NCBI RefSeq assembly: GCF_030159055.1
Contig: NZ_BQXQ01000025.1
Location: 1 to 64,000, forward strand
Source of the DNA: Acidovorax sp. SUPP3334
GTDB lineage: Bacteria > Pseudomonadota > Gammaproteobacteria > Burkholderiales > Burkholderiaceae_C
Length of the DNA stretch: 64,000 nt
Reading direction: 5' to 3'
Of the stretch, positions 26,904 through 36,271 are shown in pieces; the stretch's first letter is position 1, and each line of letters starts with the position of its first letter. Under the pieces are notes generated by a model. The model was given only the letters and a program-made list of their open reading frames with translations, did no database searches and was not told where the DNA came from. Position numbers and translations under genes: made by a program.

Positions 26904-29900
26904 ACCTGGCACGCCTGTGCATCCGCCGGCCGGTGGCCACGTCGTTGCTGTCGCTGGCGCTGGTCCTGCTGGGGCTGCTGTCGTGGCGGCTGCTGCCCGT
27001 GGCTGCGCTGCCGCAAGTGGACTATCCGGTGATCCGCGTGAGCGCCAGCCTGCCCGGCGGCAGCCCGGAAAGCATGGCCGCCACCGTGGCCGCGCCGCTG
27101 GAACGCGCGCTGGGCGCGATCGCCGGGGTGTCCGCCATTTCGTCCACCAGCAACCAGGGCGCCACGGAAGTGAAGCTCGAATTCGTGCTGGGCCGCGACC
27201 TGGATGCCGCGGCGCGCGACGTACAGGCGGCGATCAACGCGGTGCGCAGCCAGTTGCCGGCGGGAATGAAGGGCAACCCGACATTCCGCAAGATCCAGTC
27301 CTCGCAGCGGCCCATCGTGGTGCTGGCGCTTTCCTCGCCACACCTCGCGCCATCGGCCTTGTACGACGCGGCATCGACCATCCTCGCGCAGAAGATCGCA
27401 CAGGTTCCGGGCGTGGCGGACGTGTCGGTCGGCGGGGCTTCGCTGCCCGCCGTGCGCGTGCAGCTCGACCCCGGCGCACTGGCACACCAGGGGCTCGCGC
27501 TGGATGACGTGAGGTCGGCCATCGTGCAGGCCGGGTCGGTGCAGCCCCTGGGCGCCGTCGAGGAAGGGGGGCGCCGCTGGCCCCTGGCCCTGGACGGCGC
27601 GCCTGCCCGTGCGGCCGACTACGAATCGCTGGTGGTGCGCTGGTCCGAAAACGCGCCGGTCCGTCTGGCCGATGTGGCCCGCGTGAGCGACTCCACCGAG
27701 AACCGCTACAGCAGCGGCTTTCACAACGACCGTGACGCCGTGATCCTGCAGGTGCGGCGCCAGCCGGGTGCCAACACCGTGGCCACCGTGGATGCGATCC
27801 ACGCGCAGTTGCCCTACCTGCGCACGCTGGTGCCGGCCAGCGCGCGGCTGGACATCGTCGTCGAGCGCTCGCAGGGCATCCGTGCCACGCTGCGCGAGGC
27901 GCATTTCACGCTGGCGCTGTCGGTCGCCCTCGTGGTGGCCGTGGTGGCGGCTTTTCTCGGGCGCCTGCGCACCGCGCTCATTCCCACCGTGGCGATTCCG
28001 GTGTCGCTCATCGGCACGTTCACGGTGATGTATTTGGCGGGCTTTTCGCTCAACAACCTGTCCCTGATGGCCTTGATCGTGGCCGCCGGCCTGGTGGTGG
28101 ACGATGCGATCGTGGTGCTGGAGAACGTGGAGCGCTACATCGAGCGCGGCATGACGCCATTGCGCGCCGCACTGCGTGGGGCGGGCGAGGTGGGCTTCAC
28201 GCTGGTGGCGATGACGCTCGCTCTCGTGGTCGTCTTCGTTTCGATCCTGTTCATGGGCGGGGTGGTGCAGCGCTTGTTCCGAGAGTTCTCGGTCACCCTC
28301 GCCGCCGCGGTGGTGATCTCGCTCATGGTTTCGCTGACGCTCACTCCCGTGCTGTGCGCCTACGCCCTGCGCGGCCAGCGCAGCGCGCGCCGCGTGCAGG
28401 CCCGCCACGCCTGGACGGCGCGGCTGGGGGCCGCCATGCTGGCCGACCTGCGCCATGGATACGACCGCAGCCTGGGCTGGGCGCTGCGCCACAGCGTCGT
28501 GGTCCTGCTCGCCTTCGTGGCGGTGATCGGCGTGAATGCATGGCTCTACCAGTCGCTGCCCAAGATCATGATGCCGCGGCAAGACACCGGCATCGTCCAC
28601 GCGTTCATCCGCGGAGACGACGGCTTTTCGTTCCAGGTCATGCAACCCAAGATCGAAGCCTACCGCCGGCTCCTGCTGGCCGACCCCGCGGTGGCCCACG
28701 TGGCCGGAACCAGCGGCGGCATCGGCAGCATCGCCAACAGTTTCTTCATCGTGAGCCTGAAGCCTCTGGCGGAGCGTGGTGGCGAACCGACGCAGGCCGT
28801 GGTCAACCGGTTGCGCGAGAAAGCGCCTGCCGTGCCGGGCGGCGTGCTGAGCCCCAGCATCGAGCAGGACATTCAGATCGGCGGCGTTTCGTTCGGCGAG
28901 GCGGAGTCCGCCGTCATTCTGCGGTCGGGAGAGGTTCGGGCGCTGCGGACCTGGGCGCGGAAGGTCTCGCTGGCCATGGGCGAGGCCAAGGAGTTCACGG
29001 ACGTGCAGGCCGTGAGCGACGGCGGCGCCCAGCAGGTGATCGTGGACATCGACCGCGAGGCGGCCCAGCGCCTGGGGGTGGACATGCAGGCCGTGGCATC
29101 CGTGCTCAACAACTCCTATGCCCAGCGCCAGGTGACGACGCTGTACGACCGGCTCAACCAGTACCGGGTGGTGATGGAGGTGGACCCGCGCTTCACGGCA
29201 CAGCCGCAATCGCTTGCCCAACTGCAGGTGCTCACCGCTGACGGGGCTCGCGTGCCGCTCACGGCTTTTGCCACCTGGCGCTATGGCCTGGCGGAAGACC
29301 AGGTCTGGCACGACGCGCTGTTCGCCTCCATGTACATCGGATACAGCCTTGCCCCCGGCGTCACGCAGGAACAAGGCAAGCAGGCGCTGGATGCCGTGAT
29401 GGCGCGCGTCATGCTGCCTGCGTCGGTGCATCTGGCGCCGTCCGGGGAAGATGCCGCGCGTGCCAGCGCCGTGCGCTCCCAGCCCTGGCTCATCCTGGGC
29501 GTGGTGCTGGCGGTGTATCTCGTGCTGGGGGTGCTCTACGAGAGCATGGTCCACCCGCTCACGATCCTTTCGACCGTTCCGCCGGCAGGGGTCGGCGCAT
29601 TGCTGGCGTTGTGGCTCACCAACACTCCCTTCAGCCTCATGGCCCTGCTGGGGCTGTTTTTGCTCATTGGCGTGGTGATGAAGAACGCGATCCTGATGAT
29701 CGACTTCGCACTGGACGCCCAGCGCCGCGATGGGCGGTCGCCGCAGCAGGCCATCCGCCGGGCGGCCGCGCTGCGGCTGCGGCCCATCTTGATGACCAAT
29801 CTGGCGGGCTTCCTGGGGGCGCTGCCCCTGGTGCTCGGCACGGGCGAAGGCTCTGAGTTGCGGCGGCCGCTGGGTCTGGCCATCATGGGCGGCCTGGCGG

Positions 29901-30010
29901 TGAGCCAGCTGCTGACGCTGTACACCACCCCCGTCATCTATTACGGCCTGGAGCGCTGGCGGCAGCGGTGGGTAGGCGGCCAAGAGTCCCTGGCATCGGT
30001 CCAGCCATGA
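26900..30010 (+). CDS. mdtC: RND efflux pump subunit (MdtC-like)
   Basis: The 1036-residue protein is a second RND subunit, starting [20 protein letters not shown]. It shares with its neighbour the [20 protein letters not shown] entry, the TM4 segment [19 protein letters not shown] and the terminal ETS-like block [18 protein letters not shown]. The ATG at 26900 overlaps the mdtB stop. Two unequal RND genes in tandem, with one adaptor gene ahead, is the signature of the MdtABC/MuxABC class. A palindrome just after the stop belongs to the convergent gene's terminator but may stop this transcript too. Confidence 0.92.
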   Translation: MNLARLCIRRPVATSLLSLALVLLGLLSWRLLPVAALPQVDYPVIRVSASLPGGSPESMAATVAAPLERALGAIAGVSAISSTSNQGATEVKLEFVLGRDLDAAARDVQAAINAVRSQLPAGMKGNPTFRKIQSSQRPIVVLALSSPHLAPSALYDAASTILAQKIAQVPGVADVSVGGASLPAVRVQLDPGALAHQGLALDDVRSAIVQAGSVQPLGAVEEGGRRWPLALDGAPARAADYESLVVRWSENAPVRLADVARVSDSTENRYSSGFHNDRDAVILQVRRQPGANTVATVDAIHAQLPYLRTLVPASARLDIVVERSQGIRATLREAHFTLALSVALVVAVVAAFLGRLRTALIPTVAIPVSLIGTFTVMYLAGFSLNNLSLMALIVAAGLVVDDAIVVLENVERYIERGMTPLRAALRGAGEVGFTLVAMTLALVVVFVSILFMGGVVQRLFREFSVTLAAAVVISLMVSLTLTPVLCAYALRGQRSARRVQARHAWTARLGAAMLADLRHGYDRSLGWALRHSVVVLLAFVAVIGVNAWLYQSLPKIMMPRQDTGIVHAFIRGDDGFSFQVMQPKIEAYRRLLLADPAVAHVAGTSGGIGSIANSFFIVSLKPLAERGGEPTQAVVNRLREKAPAVPGGVLSPSIEQDIQIGGVSFGEAESAVILRSGEVRALRTWARKVSLAMGEAKEFTDVQAVSDGGAQQVIVDIDREAAQRLGVDMQAVASVLNNSYAQRQVTTLYDRLNQYRVVMEVDPRFTAQPQSLAQLQVLTADGARVPLTAFATWRYGLAEDQVWHDALFASMYIGYSLAPGVTQEQGKQALDAVMARVMLPASVHLAPSGEDAARASAVRSQPWLILGVVLAVYLVLGVLYESMVHPLTILSTVPPAGVGALLALWLTNTPFSLMALLGLFLLIGVVMKNAILMIDFALDAQRRDGRSPQQAIRRAAALRLRPILMTNLAGFLGALPLVLGTGEGSELRRPLGLAIMGGLAVSQLLTLYTTPVIYYGLERWRQRWVGGQESLASVQP

Positions 30011-30037
30011 AAAAAGGGCGCCTGGAAGGGCGCCCTT
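30011..30037 (-). terminator. Terminator for the convergent membrane protein gene
   Basis: AAGGGCGCC (30014-30022) and GGCGCCCTT (30029-30037) form a perfect stem with a six-base loop. On the minus strand it ends in a run of T (A run 30010-30015 on plus), so it serves the gene at 30075-30515. It sits immediately behind mdtC as well. Confidence 0.75.
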
Positions 30038-30074
30038 GAAAGAGGAGACGTTGCGGCCGGTCGGGCCGCCGATC

Positions 30075-30515
30075 TCAGTAGTAGCGGCGGATGTTGTCCA
30101 CTGCGATGCCGTTCATGGCACGGCTCAGGTCGGCCATGATGCGTGCGTCGTGCAGTGCGGCGTTCCAGGTCTTTTCGTCTTCTGCTTCGCGGCGGCGGGC
30201 TTCGGCCCATGCCTTGTAGCCGGAGCGCAACAGTGTGCTGGCGCGGCGGGCAGGCCCGGCCAGCAGAGCCAGGGCGGCGAAAGCGATGACCCACATGACC
30301 ATCCACGCAGCCAGCATGTGGCCTTCGGCGCGGCTGTCCACCACTTGGTTGGCCACGACCAGCACGGCAGCCACGACGGCAGCCAGCAGGAGGGAAGACG
30401 CACCGCGCGAGCCGTCAAGGCTGGCTGCGGCGCCCTTCAAGGAAGCAGCGAAGCGCTCTGCGCGCTCCACGCCAGGATGTTCGGTGCGGTATTCGATGTG
30501 TACAAAATTTGCCAT
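30075..30515 (-). CDS. Conserved-looking small membrane protein, 146 residues
   Basis: I do not recognise a family. The product starts MANFVHIEYRTEHPGVERAE and has two hydrophobic helices (ASSLLLAAVVAAVLVVANQV and MLAAWMVMWVIAFAALALLA) joined by a short polar loop, then a basic and acidic cytoplasmic-type tail ending AVDNIRRYY. The ATG at 30515 has AAAAGGG about ten bases upstream; the frame is open further back to 30620 but without family-like text. It has its own terminator (30011-30037) and an AT-rich upstream region shared with the divergent LysR gene. Confidence 0.8.
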   Translation of the reverse strand: MANFVHIEYRTEHPGVERAERFAASLKGAAASLDGSRGASSLLLAAVVAAVLVVANQVVDSRAEGHMLAAWMVMWVIAFAALALLAGPARRASTLLRSGYKAWAEARRREAEDEKTWNAALHDARIMADLSRAMNGIAVDNIRRYY

Positions 30516-30642
30516 GATGAGAACCCTTTTCAAACGCTTTTGGCGAAATTGCCGGGCGAATGAGCGAATCTTAGGGTTTACCCCATAGTTGTTCCACTTT
30601 ATATTTTGAATCTCAGTCATTCATTGAAGTGATGATTCAAAC

Positions 30643-31617
30643 ATGCTGCCGCTCAACTTCCGCTCTCTCGACCTGAACCTGCTGCGCGTGTTCGACGAGG
30701 TGATGACCGAACGCAACCTCACCCGCGCCGCGCAGAAACTCTCGCTCACCCAGCCGGCCGTGAGCAATGCCCTGCGGCGCCTGCGGGAAGTGCTGGGCGA
30801 CGACCTGGTCGTGCGCAGCGGTCAGGGCGTGCAGCCCACACCCCGCGCCCTCACGCTGTGGCCCCCGGTGCGGCAGGCGCTGGCGCAACTGCAGCAGTCG
30901 CTGGCACCCGGTGATTTCGATCCGGCCACCGCCAACTCCACGTTCGTGCTGGCCATGGCCGATGCCACGGGCGCCACGCTGATCCCGCCCTTGGTGGAGA
31001 TCGTGGAGCGCGAGGCGCCCGGCGTATCGGTGCGGGTGGTGCCCCTCACCACCCGCGACCCGCGCAGCATGCTGGACGATGAATCCGCCGACATGGCGGT
31101 CGGCTACTTCCCGGCGGTCATGGCCGACCTGACCGCGCGCGCCCAGACCGACGCCGTGGTGGCGTTCGAAAGCGTGCGCCTGTATGACGGCGAGTACGAG
31201 TACGTGTGCGTGATGCGCCACGGCCACCCGCTGGCCCAGGTGCCCATGACGCTGGACCTGTACTGCGGCGCGCGCCACCTGCTGGTGAGCTTTTCCGGCA
31301 AGCCGTACGGGTTCATCGACGAGGCGCTGACCGCTTTGGGCCGCGAGCGGCGCATCGTGCTCACGGTGAACCAGTTCTTTACCGCCGGGCGCGTGGTGAC
31401 CACCACCGATCTGCTCACCGTGCTGCCGCGCCACTTCGTGGGCGTGGCGAGCATTGCCGGCGAACTGGTGTGGCGCCCGCTGCCCATGCCGCTGCCCACG
31501 GTGCATGTGGATGCGCTGTGGCACCGCCGCCGCCTGCACGACGCGGCCCACCGCTGGCTGCGGGGCGCGATGGTGCGGGCCGCCATGCACACCGCCCGCC
31601 GGCCCGCTGCGGCCTGA
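30643..31617 (+). CDS. LysR-family transcriptional regulator
   Basis: The 324-residue protein has an N-terminal winged helix-turn-helix (LNLLRVFDEVMTERNLTRAAQKL, with SLTQPAVSNALRRLREVLGD) and a periplasmic-binding-like sensor domain (about residues 95-310). The N-terminal style FRSLDLNLLRVFDEVM is that of the NodD/LinR-like branch that often answers to aromatic compounds. The target is not evident: the upstream divergent gene encodes a small membrane protein and the downstream gene a phosphoesterase. Length is normal and no defect is seen. Confidence 0.9.
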   Translation: MLPLNFRSLDLNLLRVFDEVMTERNLTRAAQKLSLTQPAVSNALRRLREVLGDDLVVRSGQGVQPTPRALTLWPPVRQALAQLQQSLAPGDFDPATANSTFVLAMADATGATLIPPLVEIVEREAPGVSVRVVPLTTRDPRSMLDDESADMAVGYFPAVMADLTARAQTDAVVAFESVRLYDGEYEYVCVMRHGHPLAQVPMTLDLYCGARHLLVSFSGKPYGFIDEALTALGRERRIVLTVNQFFTAGRVVTTTDLLTVLPRHFVGVASIAGELVWRPLPMPLPTVHVDALWHRRRLHDAAHRWLRGAMVRAAMHTARRPAAA

Positions 31618-31648
31618 AGGCGGGCCCGGGAGCCTCCACAATCGGCGC

Positions 31649-32527
31649 ATGAAGATTCAACTGCTGTCCGACCTGCACCTGGAAGCCCACCCCTCCTTCG
31701 CCCCCAGCCCCGCCCCGGGCGCCGACCTGCTGGTCCTGGCTGGCGACATCGGCTCGTACCAGTCCGGCTCGCAACTGGCCGACGACGACTTCGGCCTTGC
31801 GCGCTTTTCCCCGCTGCCGCAGTTCGCGGGCTGGCCGACGCCCGTGGTGTTCGTGCCCGGCAACCACGAGTACGACATGCAGGATTTCGACGCCGCCCAG
31901 CAGCGCCTGCGCCAGGTGTGCGACCGGCTCGGCCTGATCTGGCTGGAGCGCGAAAGCATGGTGCTGGACGGCGTGCGCTTCGTCGGCACCACGCTGTGGA
32001 GCGACTTCGATGCGCTGGCCGAGGACGAGGGCAGCACCGACCTCGCCCAGCGGCTGCGCCAGCGCGAGAAAGCCTTCCGGGCCGCCAACTTCTACCTGCG
32101 CAAGACCGGCGGCACCCGCGGCGGCGAGCCATTTCTGGCGGAACCCATGCGCGAGCAATCGCTGGCTTGCCAGACCTGGCTGCGCGAAACCTTGGCCCGC
32201 CCGTTCGACGGCCCCACCGTCGCGGTGACGCACTTCGCCCCCAGCCTGAAAAGCGCCGATCCGCGCTACGGACTGATTCCCGGCACCGCGGGGTTCTGCA
32301 ACGCGCTGGACGATCTGTTGCCCCATGCGCAGCTCTGGATGCACGGGCACCTGCATTCGCCGAGCGACTACACGGTCAAGGGCGTCCTCGCCGACGGCAC
32401 GCCCTGGCGTTGCCGCGTGGTGGCCAACCCGCTGGGCTATGCCCGCAAGGGCGAGCAGGACACCTTCGCGCCGCACTTCACCGCCACCGTATCGCGCGCC
32501 GGGGCGCCGTCGCCCAGCGCATCGTGA
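31649..32527 (+). CDS. Metallophosphoesterase of the calcineurin-like fold
   Basis: This 292-residue protein shows the full set of metal-binding blocks of calcineurin-like phosphoesterases: IQLLSDLHLEAH (D-x-H), LVLAGDIGSY (GD), VFVPGNHEYD (GNHE), VTHFAP and WMHGHLHSPSDY (GHxH). Two metal ions would be held in the cytoplasm. The substrate cannot be named; related proteins act on nucleotides, phospholipids or phosphoproteins. The ATG at 31649 follows the LysR stop by 31 bases on the same strand, so co-transcription is possible. Confidence 0.88.
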   Translation: MKIQLLSDLHLEAHPSFAPSPAPGADLLVLAGDIGSYQSGSQLADDDFGLARFSPLPQFAGWPTPVVFVPGNHEYDMQDFDAAQQRLRQVCDRLGLIWLERESMVLDGVRFVGTTLWSDFDALAEDEGSTDLAQRLRQREKAFRAANFYLRKTGGTRGGEPFLAEPMREQSLACQTWLRETLARPFDGPTVAVTHFAPSLKSADPRYGLIPGTAGFCNALDDLLPHAQLWMHGHLHSPSDYTVKGVLADGTPWRCRVVANPLGYARKGEQDTFAPHFTATVSRAGAPSPSAS

Positions 32528-32617
32528 AGACCGGCCCGGTGGGCGAGACGCTCGGCAAACAGCCAAGTGCCCGTGCTGCTGGTGCGCTGACCCCTGCGCT
32601 CACCAGGGCGCGCCGGC

Positions 32618-33238
32618 TCAGGCCGGGCGCGCCGCCAGTCCGCCGAAGCAAGTCTCCACCGCGCAGTCCAGGATGCGTGCATCGCTGTATTGGCCGGTGG
32701 CCCGCAGCATGGCCGGCAGAGGATCGGCCGAGCGGGCCAGCAGCGCCCACAGCACCACATCGGGCGGCCACTGCGCGCTCAGCTGGCCGGCCTGCTGGGC
32801 CTCGACGATCCAGGTGGTGATCTCCGCGCTGGCGGCCTGGAGAGCGGCCTGGTAGCGCTCGCAATCGCGCAATGGGCCGGCCAGGCCGGAGTTGCGGCTC
32901 AGCAGCAGCGGCATCTCGTCGGTCAGTTGCAGCGAGAGTATCCAGCGCAGCAGCGCCTGCAGGCGTTCGATGGCCGACTGGCCGGGCGGCACGCCCTGCA
33001 GGAACCGCTGCAGGCGGTCCACGGCATGCACCATGGCGGCGGCGCACAGGTCGTCCTTGCCGGCGAAATGCTTGTACAGGCTGGCCTTGGCCACGCCCAC
33101 CTGGGCGGCCACTTCGTCCAGCGTCATGGCCTCGAAGCCCTTTTCGCCGAGCAGCCGGCCAGCGGCTGCCACGATGGCTTCTTCCCGTGCCAGGTGCATC
33201 TGCGCCTTGAAGGACGGGCGGGGCGGGGGCGTGTTCAT
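32618..33238 (-). CDS. TetR-family transcriptional regulator
   Basis: The 206-residue protein has a TetR DNA-binding head: REEAIVAAAGRLLGEKGFEA, MTLDEVAAQVGVAKASLYKHF and AGKDDLCAAAM. A helical ligand domain follows, resembling TetR_C-type effector domains with a conserved CFGGL end. The ATG at 33238 is chosen; an in-frame ATG at 33247 adds three residues. No obvious target lies beside it: it is convergent with the phosphoesterase gene and follows the ArgP-like regulator gene on the same strand. Confidence 0.88.
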   Translation of the reverse strand: MNTPPPRPSFKAQMHLAREEAIVAAAGRLLGEKGFEAMTLDEVAAQVGVAKASLYKHFAGKDDLCAAAMVHAVDRLQRFLQGVPPGQSAIERLQALLRWILSLQLTDEMPLLLSRNSGLAGPLRDCERYQAALQAASAEITTWIVEAQQAGQLSAQWPPDVVLWALLARSADPLPAMLRATGQYSDARILDCAVETCFGGLAARPA

Positions 33239-33291
33239 GCGGCGCATCTTAGCGACAGCGTGCCCGCCCCGGCACAGGAGCCCCCAGGGAG

Positions 33292-34203
33292 TCAGACCGC
33301 CAGCATGCGGGCCGCGGTGCGGGTGAGCGCTTCGGACAGCGCATCCAGCACCTCGGATTCGAGGTTCCAGCAATGCCAGTAGAGCTGAATCGGCAGCGAG
33401 TGCCCCGGCGCCAGGTCGATCAGGCTGCCATCGGCCAGCGCACCGCGCACCAGCAACTCGGGTACCACGCCCGCGCCCCAGCCGGCAGTGGCGGCGCGCA
33501 CCTGGCCTTCTGAACTGGGCACGAACAGATGGTGCAGCGCCACCCGCTTGAGGCCGAAGGCGCGCATCACGAACTCGGCCTGCATGTCGTCCTTGCGGTT
33601 GAACGACAGGAACGGCACGTCGCGGAAATTGTGCGGCGTGAGCCCATGCGGCAAATACCGCGCCGCCAGCGCCGGCGACGCCACCGCCACGTAGTGCATG
33701 GCCCCGAGCGGCACCACCTTGCAGCCTCGCAGCGCCTGCTTGAGCGTGGTGACGCAGCCCAGCACCTGGCCCGAACGCAGCCATTCCTGCGTGAAATCCT
33801 GGTCGTCCACGATGATCTCGACCGGCAGGCGCTGGCGCACCAGATCGTGCAGCGCCTCCAGCGCCCAGGTGGCGATGCTGTCGGCGTTGATGGCGATCGA
33901 GATGCGCTCGTCTTCGCGCGCGCCGCCGGGGGCGCTCGGTGCCAGCTCCTGCAGATCGCGCTCCAGGTCGGCGCGCAGCAGGCGCAGCTGCTTCGTGTGC
34001 TTGAGCAGCAACTGGCCGGCCGTGGTGGGCTTGAGCGGGCGGCTGCGCACGATGAGCACCGAGCCCACCTGCGCCTCCAGGGCGCGCAGCCGCTGCGAGA
34101 CGGCCGATTGCGTGACATTCAGGCGCTGGGCGGCGCGCTCGAAACCGCCCTCTTCCACGATGGCGGCCAGGCATTCCAGCGCGGCGGGGTCGAAGCTGCT
34201 CAT
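33292..34203 (-). CDS. LysR regulator, ArgP/IciA subgroup
   Basis: The 303-residue protein begins MSSFDPAALECLAAIVEEGG and carries the HTH FERAAQRLNVTQSAVSQRLRAL, the ArgP (IciA/LysG) subgroup pattern; the sensor domain includes EIIVDDQDFTQEWLRSG and LYWHCWNLES near the end, also ArgP-like. Members sense basic or other amino acids. It is divergent from a D-amino-acid dehydrogenase gene with 88 bases between starts, so it probably controls that gene. A second ArgP-like gene at 59161-60055 faces argO and is the better candidate for the true ArgP. Confidence 0.88.
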   Translation of the reverse strand: MSSFDPAALECLAAIVEEGGFERAAQRLNVTQSAVSQRLRALEAQVGSVLIVRSRPLKPTTAGQLLLKHTKQLRLLRADLERDLQELAPSAPGGAREDERISIAINADSIATWALEALHDLVRQRLPVEIIVDDQDFTQEWLRSGQVLGCVTTLKQALRGCKVVPLGAMHYVAVASPALAARYLPHGLTPHNFRDVPFLSFNRKDDMQAEFVMRAFGLKRVALHHLFVPSSEGQVRAATAGWGAGVVPELLVRGALADGSLIDLAPGHSLPIQLYWHCWNLESEVLDALSEALTRTAARMLAV

Positions 34204-34291
34204 GGGCGTGCGTGCATTAGGCGTTCTGATGAATTTGGATGAAGTTTAATTTTGCTTTTAATTCGCCGCAACGCGATCCACACTCCGGCCC

Positions 34292-35635
34292 ATGAAAACC
34301 ATCGTCTTGGGCGCCGGCATCATCGGCATCAGCACCGCCTGGCACCTGCTCGAGCGCGGCCACGAAGTCACCGTGGTGGACCGCCAGCCCGGCCCGGCGC
34401 TGGAAACGAGTTTCGCGAACGCGGGGCAGATCTCGGTGAGCTACTGCGAGCCCTGGGCCAACCGCGATGCGCCGCTCAAGGCGCTCAAGTGGATGTTCGA
34501 CAAAGAGGCGCCGCTGCTGTTTCGCCCGCAGCTCGACTGGGACCAGTGGCGCTGGGGCCTCAAATTCCTGGCGCAGTGCAACGACACGGCGTTCGAGCGC
34601 AACGTGCAGCAGATCGTGGCCCTGGGCGCCTACAGCCATGCCGCCCTGAAGGACGTGGTGCGGGCCACCGGCATCGAATACCACCGGCTGGAGCGCGGCA
34701 TCGCGCACTTCTACACCGACCAGAAATCCTTCGACGCCGCGGGCCATGCGGTCGAGGTGATGCGCCGCCACGGCGTGCAGCGCCGCCTGGTCAGCCGCGA
34801 CGAACTGCTGCAGATCGAGCCCGCCTTCCGCGCCTATGGCGAGCACATCACCGGCGGCACGTACACCAGCACCGACGAAAGCGGCGACGCCCGCCTGTTC
34901 ACGCAGGAACTCGCCCGCCGCTGCGCCGAGCGCGGCGCGCAGTTCCTCTACGGCCACGACGTGGTGCGCCTCAACCAGGCGGGCGGCGCTATCGAATCCG
35001 TAGCTGTTCGCGCACGCAGCACAAGCGCTGGAGGCCAAAAAGAACAAAACCTCACCGCCGAGGCGATCGTCGTGGCATGCGGCACCTACAGCGCGCCGCT
35101 GCTGCGCACCGTGGGCGTGGACCTGCCGATCTACCCCGGCAAGGGCTACAGCGCCACCTTCCCGCTGCTCAAAACCGAGGGCGCGCCGCTGGTCTCGACC
35201 ATCGACGACGGCAAGAAGATCGCCATGAGCCGCCTGGGCAACGTGCTGCGCGTGGCCGGCACCATCGAACTGGGCGGCTACGACCTGTCGCTGGACAGCC
35301 CCCTGGCGCGGGCGCGCTGCCACATGCTGTCGCGCCGCATCGAGGCGATCCTGCCCGGCGTGTGCGACACCCGCACGCCCGAGGAAGGCGGCAATCCGCA
35401 GTACTGGACCGGCCTGCGCCCGGCCACGCCGACCAACATTCCGTTCATCGGCCGCACGCGCGTGGACAAGCTGTGGGTCAACGCGGGCCACGGCACGCTG
35501 GGCTGGACGCACGGCGCGGGTTCGGGCAAGGCGGTGGCCGAGCTGATCAGCGGCGAGCGCCCGGCCATGGCTTTCGGCTTCCTGGGCCAGGGCATGGCTG
35601 CGGGCGGCGCCGCGTCCGCGCCGGTCGCGGCCTGA
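34292..35635 (+). CDS. dadA: D-amino-acid dehydrogenase (DadA-like FAD enzyme)
   Basis: This 447-residue flavoenzyme starts with the Rossmann motif VLGAGIIGISTAWHLLERGH and shows DadA-type blocks: SFANAGQISVSYCEPWANRD, GGTYTSTDESGDARLFT, PGKGYSATFPL and HGTLGWTHGAGSGKA. It oxidises D-amino acids to oxo acids and ammonia at the inner membrane, passing electrons to the respiratory chain. Residues about 233-248 (VAVRARSTSAGGQKEQ) are an unusual polar stretch encoded by a copy of the dispersed repeat described at 34990. An ArgP-type regulator gene is divergent. Other DadA paralogues may exist in the genome. Confidence 0.9.
   Translation: MKTIVLGAGIIGISTAWHLLERGHEVTVVDRQPGPALETSFANAGQISVSYCEPWANRDAPLKALKWMFDKEAPLLFRPQLDWDQWRWGLKFLAQCNDTAFERNVQQIVALGAYSHAALKDVVRATGIEYHRLERGIAHFYTDQKSFDAAGHAVEVMRRHGVQRRLVSRDELLQIEPAFRAYGEHITGGTYTSTDESGDARLFTQELARRCAERGAQFLYGHDVVRLNQAGGAIESVAVRARSTSAGGQKEQNLTAEAIVVACGTYSAPLLRTVGVDLPIYPGKGYSATFPLLKTEGAPLVSTIDDGKKIAMSRLGNVLRVAGTIELGGYDLSLDSPLARARCHMLSRRIEAILPGVCDTRTPEEGGNPQYWTGLRPATPTNIPFIGRTRVDKLWVNAGHGTLGWTHGAGSGKAVAELISGERPAMAFGFLGQGMAAGGAASAPVAA
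34990..35045 (+). repeat. Dispersed repeat copy inside dadA, in frame
   Basis: The stretch contains GTAGCTG (35000-35006), a short variable middle, AAGCGCTGGAGGCCAAAAAG near 35021-35041, and AAC. The right module, GCGCTGGAGGC plus an A run, also occurs at 36253 and, as complement, at 55013. It is translated in frame in a surface-loop position of the DadA protein, so the insertion has been tolerated. Confidence 0.5.
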
Positions 35636-35670
35636 CCTGACCGGGGGCCGCAACCCTGGCCGGCGCTACC

Positions 35671-36243
35671 ATGCCGGCCATGCCATCCCACACCCTCTTT
35701 CTCACCACGTCCACCCGCGAGCCCGGCCAGGTCGGCAATACCGAATGGCTGGCCCGGCAGGCCGCCGCGGCCCTGCCGGCGGACACCGCCCAGACCTGGT
35801 TGAACCTGGCGCGGATGGACCTGCCGCCCTTCGTGGACCAGCGCCACACCAGCGGGCAGTACCCGGCGCCCACGGGCGACATGAAGACGCTGCTGGAGGC
35901 CACGCTCGCCGCGAGCGACATCGTCTTCGTCGCGCCCGTGTACTGGTACAGCATTCCCTCGCCGCTCAAGACCTACCTGGACCACTGGAGCGGCTGGATG
36001 CGCATTCCCGGCCAGCCGTTCAAGGAGCCGATGGCGGCCAAGACGCTGCGGCTCATCACCACCAGCGGCGACCGCGCCAAGGCCCAGCCGATGATCGATT
36101 CGGTACAGCTGTGCGCTCAGTTCCTGTCGATGGCCTGGGGCGGCGCCCTGTGGGGCAAGGGCGGCCCGCCGGGCGCGGTGCAGGCCGATGCGGCGGCCAT
36201 CGCGGCAGCCGCTACGTTTTTAATAGCACAACCCCCTAGATGA
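35671..36243 (+). CDS. NAD(P)H oxidoreductase of the flavodoxin-like fold
   Basis: The product of about 187-190 residues begins MPAMPSHTLFLTTSTREPGQ; the second ATG (35680) is equally good. The phosphate-binding loop STREPGQVGNTEWLARQA and the strand SDIVFVAPVYWYSIPSPLKTYLDHW (split here by description only) are typical of FMN-binding NAD(P)H dehydrogenase/flavodoxin-like enzymes such as KefF or WrbA relatives. The last residues, TFLIAQPPR, are read from a copy of the dispersed repeat that supplies the stop codon, so the natural C-terminus may have been replaced. Confidence 0.82.
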   Translation: MPAMPSHTLFLTTSTREPGQVGNTEWLARQAAAALPADTAQTWLNLARMDLPPFVDQRHTSGQYPAPTGDMKTLLEATLAASDIVFVAPVYWYSIPSPLKTYLDHWSGWMRIPGQPFKEPMAAKTLRLITTSGDRAKAQPMIDSVQLCAQFLSMAWGGALWGKGGPPGAVQADAAAIAAAATFLIAQPPR

Positions 36244-36271
36244 ATATGCGCTGGAGGCTATTTTTGCGGTG
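36222..36271. repeat. Dispersed repeat copy at the convergent gene ends
   Basis: AATAGCACAACCCCCTAGAT (36222-36241) is followed by GAATATGCGCTGGAGGCTAT and TTTTG. The same CCCCCTAG...GCGCTGGAGG order, as complement, is found at 55004-55062. The repeat provides the last codons and stop of the oxidoreductase gene and overlaps the last codons of the convergent peptidase gene (PSPQK). Confidence 0.6.

Noticed and set aside
26417-29983. A minus-strand open frame of about 1188 codons opposite mdtB and mdtC
   Set aside because: The sequence is His/Gln/Arg-rich shadow text of high-GC third positions; the plus strand has clear RND pump genes.
30543-30568. TTCGC-N16-TTCGC on the minus strand upstream of the small membrane protein gene (three TTCGC in 26 bases)
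   Set aside because: Spacing is 16, not 15, and the -10 position would fall inside the start of the gene at 30515. It is not compatible with a working PIP promoter for that gene.
32437-32527. Possible programmed frameshift at the end of the phosphoesterase
   Set aside because: The plus frame ends cleanly at TGA 32525-32527 after complete family motifs; the downstream open frames are shadows of the tetR gene.
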